DNA of 64,000 nucleotides from Natrinema caseinilyticum (lineage in GTDB: Archaea > Halobacteriota > Halobacteria > Halobacteriales > Natrialbaceae), in the NCBI RefSeq assembly GCF_024227435.1, contig NZ_CP100445.1, positions 930,001 through 994,000 on the forward strand, in the 5' to 3' direction. The position numbers and the translations under genes were made by a program. The notes beneath the pieces were generated by a model that saw nothing but the letters and a program-made list of their open reading frames with translations, was not told where the DNA came from and made no database searches. Shown here in pieces: positions 35,009 to 44,504 of the stretch. Numbering within the stretch: the stretch's first letter is position 1; each line of letters begins with the position of its first letter.

Positions 35009-36015
35009 GCGTCGAGATACGCGTCCTCGATCCGGACACCGATGCCGACGAGTGGAACCGGTACGTCGAACGATCAGACGGATCGAACCCGTTTTTCCGA
35101 GCCGAGGCGCTCCGACTACAGGCCGACGATACCGGGACGACACTGCATTTGCTGGCAGGATTCAAGGGACAGGAGCCGGTCGGTATCTTTCCCGTCTTCG
35201 AGTACAAGAAAGGACCGATCAGCGGCGCGTTTTCTCCGGCACCGTACTCGTGGGCGAGTTACCTCGGACCGTCCCTGTTGAACGTCGACAAACTCAAACA
35301 GCGCAAGGCCGACAGGCGGACCAAACGGTTCCTCGAGGGCTGTCTCGAGTGGATCGACGACGAAATTTCACCGCTGTACAGCAAGTTCGTCACTGCGGAA
35401 TTCGACGACATCCGCCCGTTCGTCTGGAACGAGTACCACGTCAAGCCCGGCCACACGTACGTCGTCGACCTCGAGGGTACCGAGGACGATCTACTGAAAC
35501 GATTCAGCAGCGACGCGCGGAGAAACATTCGAAACGCGGACGGTGACGGGTACGACATCGAGGTGGGCGACACGGACGACGTCGAACGCATCGTCGATCA
35601 AGTCCGCCAACGGTACGAGAATCAGGGACAGGCGTTCCAGTTGAGTCCCGACTTCGCGTGCTCGCTCCACGAACAGCTTCCCGAGGGCTCGCTGCAGCCG
35701 TACGTCTGTCGGGCCGACGGCGAGTTGCTGGGAGGCATCCTCGTCCTCGAATCGGATCGAATGCGCTACCGGTGGCAAGGCGGCGTCAAGCCGGACGCCG
35801 ACGTCGACCTCGCGATCAACGACCTCCTCGACTGGCACGTCATGCGCGACGGACTCCGGAACGGGATCGGCGAGTACGACCTCGTCGGAGCCGGCGTCCC
35901 GAGCATCAATCGATACAAAGCGAAGTTCAATCCACGCCTCGAGACGCACTACGAAATCACGGCCGGAACGTTCGGGATCAATCTGCTGGTCGATCAGTAC
36001 AAGAAACACAGGTAG
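35005..36015 (+). CDS. FemAB/GNAT-type acyltransferase (CelD/BcsL-like)
   Basis: 336 residues. An N-terminal half-domain (residues 1-140) and a GNAT-like C-terminal half contain the FemAB-style acceptor region FSSDARRNIRNADGDGYD near 165 and the acyl-CoA strand GELLGGILVLESDRMRYRW near 240, followed by LVGAGVPSINRYKAKF. Proteins of this class transfer acyl or aminoacyl groups to amino sugars or cell-wall glycans. Translation is coupled by ATGA to the phosphatase-superfamily gene. Together with the aminotransferase on the other side, it may decorate an amino sugar. Donor and acceptor are unknown. Confidence 0.83.
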   Translation: MSVEIRVLDPDTDADEWNRYVERSDGSNPFFRAEALRLQADDTGTTLHLLAGFKGQEPVGIFPVFEYKKGPISGAFSPAPYSWASYLGPSLLNVDKLKQRKADRRTKRFLEGCLEWIDDEISPLYSKFVTAEFDDIRPFVWNEYHVKPGHTYVVDLEGTEDDLLKRFSSDARRNIRNADGDGYDIEVGDTDDVERIVDQVRQRYENQGQAFQLSPDFACSLHEQLPEGSLQPYVCRADGELLGGILVLESDRMRYRWQGGVKPDADVDLAINDLLDWHVMRDGLRNGIGEYDLVGAGVPSINRYKAKFNPRLETHYEITAGTFGINLLVDQYKKHR

Positions 36016-36049
36016 CCCGGGAGGTGTTGCTCCCGAGCGCGTATTCGTC

Positions 36050-36277
36050 CGATACAACGTGGTTCGAAAATCGAAGATTTCCGTCATCACGAAAGGCGAA
36101 GCCTTTCGAACGACCTGTGGAGACTGCGACCGCAGTGGAGACAGGTCCCGTATCAGCAAGTCGCGTTCGTGAGAGTACATCTCACGGGCTGTCGGACGTC
36201 GTCCGACAACGTCGTCGAAGAAGGAAGCCCCGCCCTCGAGGAGTCGCCGAAGGCGACGAGCAGGGCTGGTAGTTCAC
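36050..36277 (+). mobile_element. IS200/IS605 (IS1341-type) tnpB 3' remnant
   Basis: The DNA reads as the C-terminal end of a haloarchaeal TnpB: PVETATAVETGPVSASRV in one frame, then VVEEGSPALEESPKATSRAG in another, ending in the characteristic right end GGTAGTTCAC. The frame break coincides with an inserted palindromic stretch near 36170-36213. Three stem-loops with GAA loops occur: AAATC/GATTT near 36069-36081, CGAAAGGC/GCCTTTCG at 36090-36108 and TCGCC/GGCGA at 36243-36255. No N-terminal or catalytic part remains. The structured 3' end corresponds to the omega-RNA region of such elements. Confidence 0.6.
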
Positions 36278-36576
36278 TCCGGTTTGCTGATTCGATATCT
36301 CGATTTCCGAGCGTCCTCGAGACAGACGCTGCTCGCGACCAGCTCCCGGTCCTCGAGTTTGCCGAGCGCGTAGCGGACGGTTCGAGGGCAGAGTCGAGAT
36401 TCGGCCGCGATTCCCGCTTGCGTCAGCGGCTCTTCGTACTCGAGGACCTTGTAGACGAGTTTCGCACTCGGTGGGAGATCGTCGGGGATACCGTCGGTCC
36501 GGCGGGTGCGCTCGCGACCGTGTTCGTCGGTCTCCGCTGATTCGTCGACGTCGGTCTCCGATTCGGTCGCGCTCAT
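36274..36576 (-). CDS. Winged-helix transcriptional regulator (MarR-like)
   Basis: 100 residues from the ATG at 36576. The frame is open to 36765, but those residues are basic and unlike a haloarchaeal N terminus. A disordered acidic start (MSATESETDVDESAETD) precedes a winged helix: SAKLVYKVLEYEEPLTQAGI, recognition helix CPRTVRYALGKLEDRELV and a wing ending YRISKPE. It is a small DNA-binding regulator with no effector domain. The stop codon (TCA on the plus strand) lies inside the TTCAC right end of the neighbouring tnpB remnant, so the element may have set the end of this gene. Confidence 0.75.
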   Translation of the reverse strand: MSATESETDVDESAETDEHGRERTRRTDGIPDDLPPSAKLVYKVLEYEEPLTQAGIAAESRLCPRTVRYALGKLEDRELVASSVCLEDARKSRYRISKPE

Positions 36577-36961
36577 GGATGCCGACTCGATCGTTCCGCG
36601 AGAGCGCGCTCGAACTGCGGTGCTCGCGTTCTCGGTCCGCCGAGACGTATCGCGGTCGTCGTCGGAGTCACGGTTCCATCTCGTCCCGGAAATCGGTCGC
36701 CCATAGTGGGCCGTAGCGATCTCATTCTCGCTCGGAACTACCGGCGTCGAACACATATACCGCACCGACAGTTCAAAAAGACAGGCAGGAACTAACGGCG
36801 GGTCGACGGAATTCGACCGCTCGGTGGCCGAGGCGAGGACGGCGGCTGGCGAGCTGTGAGACCGTCTGATGACCGCGGGGAGCGGATCGAAGTCGAAGTT
36901 CGTCCGCCGTAGACAGTGTTAATCCGTGCATAGTAAGGCGATAGCACCCTCACTGAGGCGT
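36577..36961. other. Divergent intergenic region before glmM
   Basis: 385 bp. A run TTCAAAAAGACAG near 36770 and CACATATACC near 36757 are the only AT-rich spots and may hold the promoter of the winged-helix gene. No further gene is supported. Confidence 0.45.
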
Positions 36962-38287
36962 ATGTTCGGAACCAGTGGGATTCGAGGTCGGATCGGTGAC
37001 GAGGTGACGGCCGAGTTGGCGCTCGCCGTTGGACGCGCAGTCGGTTCGGAGGGGCACGATCGGGTCGTCGTCGGTCGCGACGTTCGTGAGAGCGGATCGA
37101 TGCTCGTGGATGCCCTCGCGGCGGGACTGTGCGAATGTGGCACCGACGTGCTCACGGTCGGGATCGAGGCGACACCGACGGTCGCCCGCGCGATCGCTCG
37201 CCTCGAAGCGGATGCGGGGATCGTGGTGACGGCGTCGCACAACCCGGCGACGGATAACGGGATGAAACTCTGGAACCCGTCGGGGAAGGCGTTCGGCCCG
37301 GCACAGCGCGAGGCGATCGAGCGACGCGTGAGACGGGACGAGTACGACCTGGCCGCCTGGGACGGTGTCGGGGGTCGCCATCGTCGCGACGGCGTTCGAG
37401 ACGATCACGCGAAAACGCTCCGGAAGGCGGTCGCCCTCGAGCGGTCACCGGACGTCATCGTCGACCTCGGAAACGGTGCCGGCGGGGTGACGGCATCGGT
37501 TCTCGACGACGTGGGCTGTCGAGTTCGGACGTTAAACGGGCAGGAGGACGGTTCGTTCCCCGGACGACCGAGCGAGCCGACGGCGGAGACTCTCGACACC
37601 CTATCGACGCTCGTCGAACGGACGAACGCCGAACTCGGGATCGCCCACGACGGCGACGCCGATCGCATGCTGGCCGTCGACGAGACGGGGACGTTCGTCC
37701 CGAAAGACGCGTTGCTCGCCCTGTTCGCTCGAGAGGCGGCGGGAGACGGCGACCGGGTCGCCGCACCGGTCGACACGAGCCTCGCCGTCGACGACGCGCT
37801 GGCCGACGTCGGCGCGTCGGTAACCAGGACGCAGGTCGGCGACGTGTACGTCGCGGAGCGGACCACGGAAGCCGACGTCGTCTTCGGCGGCGAACCCAGC
37901 GGCGCCTGGATCTGGCCCGAGGAGACGTTGTGTCCGGACGGCCCGCTCGCGGCCTGCAAACTGGTCGAACTCGTCGCGAGCCGCGGACCGCTCTCCGACC
38001 TCGTCGCCGAGATCGACGGGTATCCGATCCGACGAACGTCAGTCGAGGTCGAAGACAAGGCCGCGGTGATGGCCGAGGTCGACGACAGAGTGACAGAACG
38101 ATACGACGAGATCGATACGCTCGACGGCGTCCGGGTCGAGACCGCAGCGGGATGGTTCCTGCTTCGCGCGAGCGGAACGCAACCGCTGATCCGAGTGACG
38201 GCAGAAGCGCGCTCGGAATCCGACGCCGATGCGCTGTTCGAAGATGCGCGGTCGTTGATAACCGAGAGCATCGAAGCGAGCGACTGA
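36962..38287 (+). CDS. glmM: Phosphoglucosamine mutase / phosphohexomutase
   Basis: 441 residues from the ATG at 36962, where the family N terminus MFGTSGIRGRIG begins; the frame opens 12 codons earlier. Alpha-D-phosphohexomutase signatures: active-site loop VTASHNPATDNGMK near 90 (phosphoserine), metal loop DGDADRM near 230, sugar-binding loop GGEPSGAWIW near 308 and phosphate loop RASGTQPLIRVTAEA near 400. It converts glucosamine-6-phosphate to glucosamine-1-phosphate, although archaeal members often also act on mannose and glucose. GlmU and GlmS genes follow within 5 kb, which supports the glucosamine assignment. Confidence 0.9.
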   Translation: MFGTSGIRGRIGDEVTAELALAVGRAVGSEGHDRVVVGRDVRESGSMLVDALAAGLCECGTDVLTVGIEATPTVARAIARLEADAGIVVTASHNPATDNGMKLWNPSGKAFGPAQREAIERRVRRDEYDLAAWDGVGGRHRRDGVRDDHAKTLRKAVALERSPDVIVDLGNGAGGVTASVLDDVGCRVRTLNGQEDGSFPGRPSEPTAETLDTLSTLVERTNAELGIAHDGDADRMLAVDETGTFVPKDALLALFAREAAGDGDRVAAPVDTSLAVDDALADVGASVTRTQVGDVYVAERTTEADVVFGGEPSGAWIWPEETLCPDGPLAACKLVELVASRGPLSDLVAEIDGYPIRRTSVEVEDKAAVMAEVDDRVTERYDEIDTLDGVRVETAAGWFLLRASGTQPLIRVTAEARSESDADALFEDARSLITESIEASD

Positions 38288-38397
38288 GGGCCGGAATCGG
38301 CGGGTAAAACGACGGTAGCGGAACTGGACGGCGTCCGATCGGTCGGAGAAAAACTGGATGGAGGGGCGTACTCGAGGCGGCAGCGCGATGGGACGGG

Positions 38398-38604
38398 TTA
38401 TCTCCGTTCTTCCGGGATGAAATCGGACGTCTTCATCTCGCGGTAGGTTGCGCAGTCGGGGCAGGCATGGACGACGTCACGGTTGTCACCGAAAACGCGG
38501 GCAAACTGTCGAGTCACTTGATTACCACAGTTGACACATCGGGGGGCAGTCGTCTGCTGGCTGGACGTCATTGGCGTCCAGTTCGCGGATGGGTCCGTCG
38601 ACAT
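38398..38604 (-). CDS. DUF7563-type small zinc-ribbon protein
   Basis: 68 residues from the ATG at 38604. Zinc ribbon with CVNC and CPDC, around a NQVTRQFARVFGDN segment typical of DUF7563. A TATA-like ACTATAG about 30 bases before 38604 (38627-38641) fits a leaderless transcript and favours this start over the ATG at 38571. The protein is likely cytoplasmic and binds one zinc; the role is unknown. It is divergent from glmU. Confidence 0.75.
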   Translation of the reverse strand: MSTDPSANWTPMTSSQQTTAPRCVNCGNQVTRQFARVFGDNRDVVHACPDCATYREMKTSDFIPEERR

Positions 38605-38986
38605 CACCAGTTCGTAACCACAGAACGGTATTTACTATAGACCGCATAATCAGCGCCGCGGTTGGTAGTCTCGTCTTTCCGCCATGTGTCACCTCTCAGA
38701 GAGACTGTTCTGATATCGAGAGTATCAGCAGCTCGTTCGTTAGAAATACGATATTTCGCCCGGGTAATACAGTATTTAGCACCGCTATTTGGGCCATCGT
38801 ACCAGTACCTCGACACCTGTGTGTGGGGTGCGAGGATCGGCCAACTCGAGTCACGCGGTGAGTACCCGGTCGCCGCTGAACGCGACGCGAGGGTCGGCGA
38901 TGCCGGGACGTTCGTCCCCCCGAACCACGGAACCGGACAGTGTAACAGCCGTATAATTATCCGCCGGATCGAGGTACGTCGATGCG
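38605..38986. other. AT-rich divergent region before glmU
   Basis: 382 bp. It holds the promoter of the DUF7563 gene (near 38634) and, near 38745-38785, two small inverted repeats: AAATA-CGA-TATTT and AATAC-A-GTATT. These may be operators. For glmU, the sequence CCGTATAATTATCC about 38 bases before its ATG is a good TATA candidate. No other gene is seen. Confidence 0.55.
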
Positions 38987-40168
38987 ATGATCGCGATCGT
39001 TCTTACCGCAGGTGAGGGGACCAGGATCAGACCCCTCTCTGCATCACGGCCCAAACCGATGCTCCCCGTCGCCGATCGACCCCTCGCCGCACATACGGTC
39101 GACGCTGCTATCGACGCCGGTGCCGACGAAATCGTTCTCGTCGTCGGGTACGAAGGCGAGACGGTCCGAGAGTACTTCGGCCGCGAGTATCGCTCCACCC
39201 CGGTGTCGTATGCCGTCCAGACCGAGCAGGCAGGAACGGCCGACGCCGTCGACGCCGCTCGAGAACACATCGACGGCCCGTTCGTGGTGTTGAACGGCGA
39301 CAATCTGTACGATCCGGCTGCGATCGACCGACTGTTCGCGCAGTGTCCCGCGGTCTGTGCCGCCGAGGTAGACGCCCCGCAACACTACGGCGTGCTGAGT
39401 ACGACCGACGGCACCGTCACCGACATCGTCGAGAAACCCGACGTGCCCCCGACGAATCTCGCAAACGCCGGCGCGTACGCGTTTCCACAGGCCGCCGCCG
39501 AGTGGCTCGAGGTACCCGAGAGCGAACGAGGCGAACACGAGATCACGGACGTCCTCGCGCGCGTCCTCGAGAACTACGCCGTCACGCCGGTGACCCTCGA
39601 GCGGTGGCTCGACGTCGGCCGCCCCTGGGAGTTACTCGAAGCCAACGAGTGGAAACTCGCCGATATCGACCGCCGAATCGCCGGCTCGGTCAGCGACGCG
39701 GCCCACCTCGAGGGCGCCGTGGTCGTCGAGGAGGGAGCGACGGTGAAGCCGGGTGCCGTAATCGAGGGCCCGGCACTGATCCGCACGGGGGCGACCGTCG
39801 GACCGAACGCCTACGTCCGCGGAGCGACGATGATCGGTCCGGACGTCTCGATCGGAAACGGCGTCGAGGTCAAAAACAGCGTCATTTCGCGCGGGACGTC
39901 GGTAAGCCACCTCTCGTACGTCGGCGACAGCGTCCTCGGGCGGAACGTCAACGTCGGTGCGGGGACCAACGTGGCGAACCTTCGTCACGACGACGACGAT
40001 ATCACATTCACGGTCAACGGCGATCGTCTCTCGACCGGACGCCGGAAGTTCGGCGTCGTCGCCGGTGATGGCGTCAAGACCGGTATCAACACGAGCCTGA
40101 CCCCCGGGCTGAAACTATCATCCGGCGTAACCACCGCTCCCGGGGAAACGGTCGAACGAGACCGGTGA
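38987..40168 (+). CDS. glmU: Bifunctional sugar-1-phosphate nucleotidylyltransferase/acetyltransferase (GlmU-like)
   Basis: 393 residues. N-terminal nucleotidyltransferase: IVLTAGEGTRIRPLSASRPK (GxGTRxxPLT-type loop), VLNGDNLYD near 105 (metal Asp) and VEKPDVPP near 148. C-terminal left-handed beta-helix built of hexapeptides from about 240 (GAVVVEEGATVKPGAVIEGP and following) for acetyl transfer and trimerisation. It would make UDP-GlcNAc from glucosamine-1-phosphate. The position between glmM and glmS supports this, but archaeal relatives (ST0452-like) also make dTDP-glucose. A TATA box lies just upstream. Confidence 0.88.
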   Translation: MIAIVLTAGEGTRIRPLSASRPKPMLPVADRPLAAHTVDAAIDAGADEIVLVVGYEGETVREYFGREYRSTPVSYAVQTEQAGTADAVDAAREHIDGPFVVLNGDNLYDPAAIDRLFAQCPAVCAAEVDAPQHYGVLSTTDGTVTDIVEKPDVPPTNLANAGAYAFPQAAAEWLEVPESERGEHEITDVLARVLENYAVTPVTLERWLDVGRPWELLEANEWKLADIDRRIAGSVSDAAHLEGAVVVEEGATVKPGAVIEGPALIRTGATVGPNAYVRGATMIGPDVSIGNGVEVKNSVISRGTSVSHLSYVGDSVLGRNVNVGAGTNVANLRHDDDDITFTVNGDRLSTGRRKFGVVAGDGVKTGINTSLTPGLKLSSGVTTAPGETVERDR

Positions 40169-40648
40169 GCGCTCGATCCGTCGCGCGTTCGTCGCCGATC
40201 GCGCGGTCGAGACACGACGAGCCGAGCGGACCGGCCGTCGCTATCAGGTGGTCCCTTTATACGACGGCGAACCCCTAGTCAGACTGGAGGGTATCGGTCG
40301 ATACTCACGATCCGGACACACCGTAACCGGGCTTCGATCGCACAGTAACCCTCCACGTTCGATTACGACATCGACGAGTACGGGTCGCTCTTTACCGATG
40401 CCGTGCGGACCTGAGACTACGGGGGTGGTCTCTCGTCCTGCGGCTTCGAGACCCTTGCTCGCGCCCGAACGGTATCCGTCGTCTTCTCGTCGAACAGAAG
40501 GCGGTGTGCGTCTCTCGGGCATCGACCCGGTCCTCGACCGGTCGGTTGCGAAGACGTGAGCGGGTCCGTAACGTTTTCAGGAGAAGTGCCCGAACGGGTA
40601 CGGCCCCGTCCGACGATCGACACTGTGAGGAACCGGTCGAACGGCCGG
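40169..40648. other. Convergent intergenic region, glmU/glmS
   Basis: 480 bp between the ends of two genes. CCCTTTATACG near 40255 is a promoter-like TATA element without an obvious gene after it, so it could drive a small RNA or be chance. No tRNA and no insertion-sequence end is seen. Confidence 0.45.
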
Positions 40649-42460
40649 TTATTCGACTGTGACGCTCTTCGCGAGATTACGCGGTTTGTCGATCGGTCGG
40701 TCGAGGAGGTCGGCGGCGTGATAGGAGACGAGTTGAAGCTGCACGTTCGCGAGCAGCCCCGCGAGGTCCGGGTCGGTGTCGGCGATCTCGAGGTGCTCGT
40801 CCGCAATCTCGACCGCCGGGTGGTCGGCCGGGCAGACCGCGATGACGGGCGCACCGCGCGTCTGGGCCTCCTCCGCGTTTTTCAACGTCTTCTCGTCTTC
40901 CTCGCCGGTGAAGATCGCGAAGACCGGCGTCGCGGGCGTGACCAGCGCCAGCGGACCGTGTTTGAGTTCGCCGGAGGCGAATCCTTCCGCGTGCTCGTAG
41001 GTGATCTCCTTGAACTTCAGCGCCCCCTCGAGCGCGACGGGGTATCCGAGACCGCGGCCGATGAAGAAGTACGACTGACTGTCCCGATAGCGTTCCGCGA
41101 TCGCCGCGGCGTCCGACTCTTCGAGCACGTCCTCGATCGCGCCGGGCATCGACGCGAGCTCAGGCAGAAGCGACTCGAGGTCGGCCGGCGACTCACCCCG
41201 CCGATCGCCGGCGATGCGCTGGCCGAGCAACGAGAGGATGACGGCCTGCGAGGAAAACGTCTTCGTCGCCGCGACGCCGATCTCGGGGCCCGCCCGAATA
41301 AAGAGGGCGTCGTCGGCCTCGCGAGCGGCCGTCGATCCGACGACGTTCGTCACCGTCAGCGTCCGCGCACCCTCGGCCGTCGCCTGCCGGAGGGCGTTCA
41401 AGGTGTCGGCCGTCTCACCGCTCTGGGTGACGGCGATCACCAGCGTGTCGTCGTCGATCGGCGGGGCCGAAACGCTGTACTCGTTCGCCAACAGTGCGGT
41501 CGACCGCACACCGGCCTGGTTCAATACGAGCGAGCCGTACAGCGCGGCGTGGTAGGACGTCCCGCAGGCGACGAACTGGACGCTGTCGATCTCCTCGAAG
41601 GTCCCCGGCTCGAAATCGGAGAGCGCGATCCGGCCGTTTGCGGGGTCGATTCGACCCTCGATCGCCTGCGCCAGCGACGTCGGCTGCTCCGTGATCTCCT
41701 TGAGCATGAAGTGGTCGTAGGCACCTTTGCCAGCCTGTTCAGGGTCCCAGTCGACCGTCTCCGACGTGCGCGTGATCGGGTTCCCGTCGAGGTCCGTGAA
41801 CTCGACGCCGTCTTCGTCGACGACGACGACGTCGCCGTCTTCGAGGTAGACCACGCTGTCGGTGTACTCGAGGAAGGCCGGAACGTCGCTCGCAAGGAAG
41901 TACTCGCCGTCTTCGATTCCGACCACGAGGGGGGAGCCCTGTCGAGCCGCGTAGAGGACGTGTTCGCCCGACACCATCGCGGTGACGGCGTAGCTCCCCT
42001 CGAGTTCGTCGATCGCCTGCCGGAACGCCGTCTCGCTGTCGAACCCCGCGTCGAGGTAGTACTGGATGAGATGCGGGATGACTTCGGTATCGGTCTCGCT
42101 CGAGAACGCGTAGCCGTTCGCCGCCAGCCGCTCCCTGAGCGCGGCGTAGTTCTCGATGATCCCGTTGTGAACCACCGCGACGTCCTCGCTCTCGTCGGTG
42201 TGAGGGTGTGCGTTCGCGTCGGTCGGCGGTCCGTGGGTGCTCCAGCGGGTGTGTCCGATCCCGACTTCCCCCTTGAGCGGTTCGCCGATCGATTCTTTCA
42301 ACTCCTCGACCTTCCCGGAGCGTTTCTGTACGTTGATGCCGGAGCCGTTCTGGACGGCGATCCCGGCCGAATCGTATCCCCGATATTCGAGGTTCTCGAG
42401 CCCGGTCAAGAGGGACTCGAGAGCGTTACCGTCGCCCACACGCCCGATGATCCCACACAT
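40649..42460 (-). CDS. glmS: Glutamine-fructose-6-phosphate aminotransferase (isomerising)
   Basis: 603 residues from the ATG at 42460, giving the required MCGIIGRVGD start with catalytic Cys at position 2; upstream open frame is rejected. The glutaminase domain contains YRGYDSAGIAV near 31 and HTRWSTHGPP near 70. Two SIS domains follow (VACGTSYHAAL near 300, VAVTQSGETADT near 345, then the second around 470). The C terminus ends in PRNLAKSVTVE, the GlmS signature. It makes glucosamine-6-phosphate from fructose-6-phosphate and glutamine. With glmM and glmU it completes the UDP-GlcNAc pathway. It is convergent with glmU. Confidence 0.96.
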   Translation of the reverse strand: MCGIIGRVGDGNALESLLTGLENLEYRGYDSAGIAVQNGSGINVQKRSGKVEELKESIGEPLKGEVGIGHTRWSTHGPPTDANAHPHTDESEDVAVVHNGIIENYAALRERLAANGYAFSSETDTEVIPHLIQYYLDAGFDSETAFRQAIDELEGSYAVTAMVSGEHVLYAARQGSPLVVGIEDGEYFLASDVPAFLEYTDSVVYLEDGDVVVVDEDGVEFTDLDGNPITRTSETVDWDPEQAGKGAYDHFMLKEITEQPTSLAQAIEGRIDPANGRIALSDFEPGTFEEIDSVQFVACGTSYHAALYGSLVLNQAGVRSTALLANEYSVSAPPIDDDTLVIAVTQSGETADTLNALRQATAEGARTLTVTNVVGSTAAREADDALFIRAGPEIGVAATKTFSSQAVILSLLGQRIAGDRRGESPADLESLLPELASMPGAIEDVLEESDAAAIAERYRDSQSYFFIGRGLGYPVALEGALKFKEITYEHAEGFASGELKHGPLALVTPATPVFAIFTGEEDEKTLKNAEEAQTRGAPVIAVCPADHPAVEIADEHLEIADTDPDLAGLLANVQLQLVSYHAADLLDRPIDKPRNLAKSVTVE

Positions 42461-43097
42461 GGTCAGATCACCGCCCGGAGGCCCGTTGGGGTCGCTGATG
42501 TGGCCCCACCGACGCGTCGGTTCCTGACGACGCTGTGACCTCGACGCAACTGCTTCCCGAAAGGGATGGGAGAGATATCGTGGTATTCTGCCTGTCGATG
42601 GCGATTGTTCGAACCGCCGAACGGTACGCAACCATGGGAGGAATGCAAACCTCCCGAACCCATTACTATAGACGGGCTACTGGCCCCCGTAGTCTTCGTG
42701 TACTTCGTCGGTAGCGGTCGACTGTGGCCCTCGTCGACGTCGATCGACCACGTGTCGGGAGCCCGTCCCGGGAAAACGAATCGACGGTTGGTAACGCTCT
42801 CGAAGCTGCTTTCCGGGAACCATCGCAACCGGTGGAAAAGTACGGTGAACGAACAGCGAGTTCCCCTCGAGTACGGAGCGTCAAACGGGAGGCAAGGACC
42901 CCCCAACGAGAGGTAGGGACCGAAAACAGACGCCCGAAGTTCGGGGTGAGTCTTCGCGGGTCCCGTCGGCAATCGGACGGGCGGCCGCTCGCCGCGGCGG
43001 ACGATCCGGTTGCGGAGCCCGCACCCGGGGTCGCGGGAGCGTACACGAAACGGAGGGAATCGCCACACCTATTGCAGTGGGTCCGGCACTCGCCAGT
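42461..43097. other. Intergenic region, no gene supported
   Basis: 637 bp between the start of glmS and the DUF5786 gene. A TATA-like CATTACTATAGACG lies near 42660 and faces right, with no gene directly downstream. The remaining open frames are basic and Arg/Ser-rich, so I do not call them. Confidence 0.5.
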
Positions 43098-43277
43098 ATG
43101 GGTTTCGGTAGCTACGACGAGTCCGAACAACAAGAGCAAACGACCGACGAGGAGGACGTAGACGCCGTCAACGTCCACGAAAACGACCACCAGGGAGAGA
43201 TGTCGTTCGAGTCCGACGTCTCCACGGACGAACTGGTGTCCCAGCTCGGTGCGATGAAAGACGACGGCGACGAATAA
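43098..43277 (+). CDS. DUF5786 small acidic protein
   Basis: 59 residues from the ATG at 43098: begins MGFGSYDESEQQEQ and ends in STDELVSQLGAMKDD, the DUF5786 pattern found widely in haloarchaea. It is very acidic, with no Cys or membrane segment. It is probably a small cytoplasmic protein of unknown role. The first seven codons of the longer open frame are excluded because MGFGSYDES is the family start. Confidence 0.8.
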   Translation: MGFGSYDESEQQEQTTDEEDVDAVNVHENDHQGEMSFESDVSTDELVSQLGAMKDDGDE

Positions 43278-43529
43278 CTCACGAGCAACACGGCACCGGC
43301 TCGAGTCCGGCCGCCTCGAGACGGCCGAATCGTTTTCTGCGGTAGCGCCGGCGGGGACCCGGAGAGGGATCCCGATCGAACCGGCGTCCGAATCGAACGA
43401 GAACGCGTTCTCGTCGACGCTGCGGAACCGGGACGTCGACCGGCCCGCGTACCTGCGTGGGCGTTCCAGCGCTCGCGCCCTGCTCGGTCGAAGGCACCAC
43501 TCGAGGCGTCGCAAGGCCGCACGTAACGG

Positions 43530-44264
43530 TCAGGAGAGGGTCGCACCGCAGAGTTGGCCGATCGCTCGCCGCAATCGCTGGGAGATGGCCGACTTCGAGA
43601 CGTCGAGTCGGTCCGCGAGTTCGTTCTGGGAGATGCCACGGGGAACGTCGAAGTAGCCCTCCTCGTGTGCGACGGCCAGCAGTTCCTGTTGTTTGTCGGT
43701 CAGAGCGACGACGCCGTCGTCCTGGTCGTCCGACACGCGAAGGTGGTCGACGGTGACCGATACATCATTTTCTCTACAGTAGTCGTTGAAGGCCACGAGC
43801 CGTTCCCGGTCCGGGAACCGAAGCTGAACGAGCCAGCCCTCGCGGGAACTCGAGAGTTCGAGCACGCGACCGCGGGCTTCGGCGGTCGCGGGGGTGAACG
43901 TGACCGTCCGATCGGCCAGCGTGACGCGATAGACTCGTCTGTCGGGGTACCGATCGACGAGGACCGGATCGGTGATCGTCGAATCGGTCTCGAGGGCGGT
44001 TTCGAACCCCTCGAAGTCGGTTCCGTAGACGGTGACGAAGACCAGCGTCCCACCTGATTCGGCGGGGATCCAGTAGTCGGGTTCGACGGTGACGTCCCTC
44101 GCTCGTCCGAGTGTCGGGCGCAGAAACAGATCGGGATGGTCGAGGCGGAGTTGAGCGACGATTCCGCCGTCGGCCTCCGACCGGATTCCCGTTCGATCAC
44201 CGTCGGCGTCGGCGTCGGTGACGGCGTCCCCCACCTCCTCGGTTTCGGCGAGGTCGATACTCAT
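43530..44264 (-). CDS. HTH-10 family transcriptional regulator (bacterioopsin-activator type)
   Basis: 244 residues from the ATG at 44264. The N-terminal half is a bacterioopsin-activator-like sensor domain (about 30-170, around ESGGTLVFVTVYGTDFEGF). The C-terminal HTH-10 domain at about 185-244 has LTDKQQELLAVAHEEGYFDV and the recognition region LADRLDVSKSAISQRLRRAI. These proteins act as DNA-binding regulators, often of stress or energy genes. It is read towards DUF5786 and lies next to a much larger member of the same family. The target is unknown. Confidence 0.85.
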   Translation of the reverse strand: MSIDLAETEEVGDAVTDADADGDRTGIRSEADGGIVAQLRLDHPDLFLRPTLGRARDVTVEPDYWIPAESGGTLVFVTVYGTDFEGFETALETDSTITDPVLVDRYPDRRVYRVTLADRTVTFTPATAEARGRVLELSSSREGWLVQLRFPDRERLVAFNDYCRENDVSVTVDHLRVSDDQDDGVVALTDKQQELLAVAHEEGYFDVPRGISQNELADRLDVSKSAISQRLRRAIGQLCGATLS

Positions 44265-44504
44265 TCGACCACCCGCGATGCAGGTGCCCGATCGCTGTAA
44301 TAGCTTCTTACCTCGAACGCGCTCATTGAATGGCTCATTAGGACCCGAAGTGATGACCGTGGGCGCTAGATACGGAACCCTCGCTCTGAGCGATGTCAAT
44401 ATGTATTCATCGATCAGATCCCGAGAGCGTCACGCAGGGCTGAGAAATATCCTATTTCCCGTCGAAATTCGGGAGTAAGATCGTTCTACGAACGCTCTCG
44501 CGAC

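Noticed and set aside
40244-40522. Frame between glmU and glmS
   Set aside because: No haloarchaeal composition, no promoter facing it.
42650-42720. Possible tRNA-like fold near CTATAGACGGGCTACTGGCCC
   Set aside because: No consistent cloverleaf can be drawn; most likely a promoter-like stretch.
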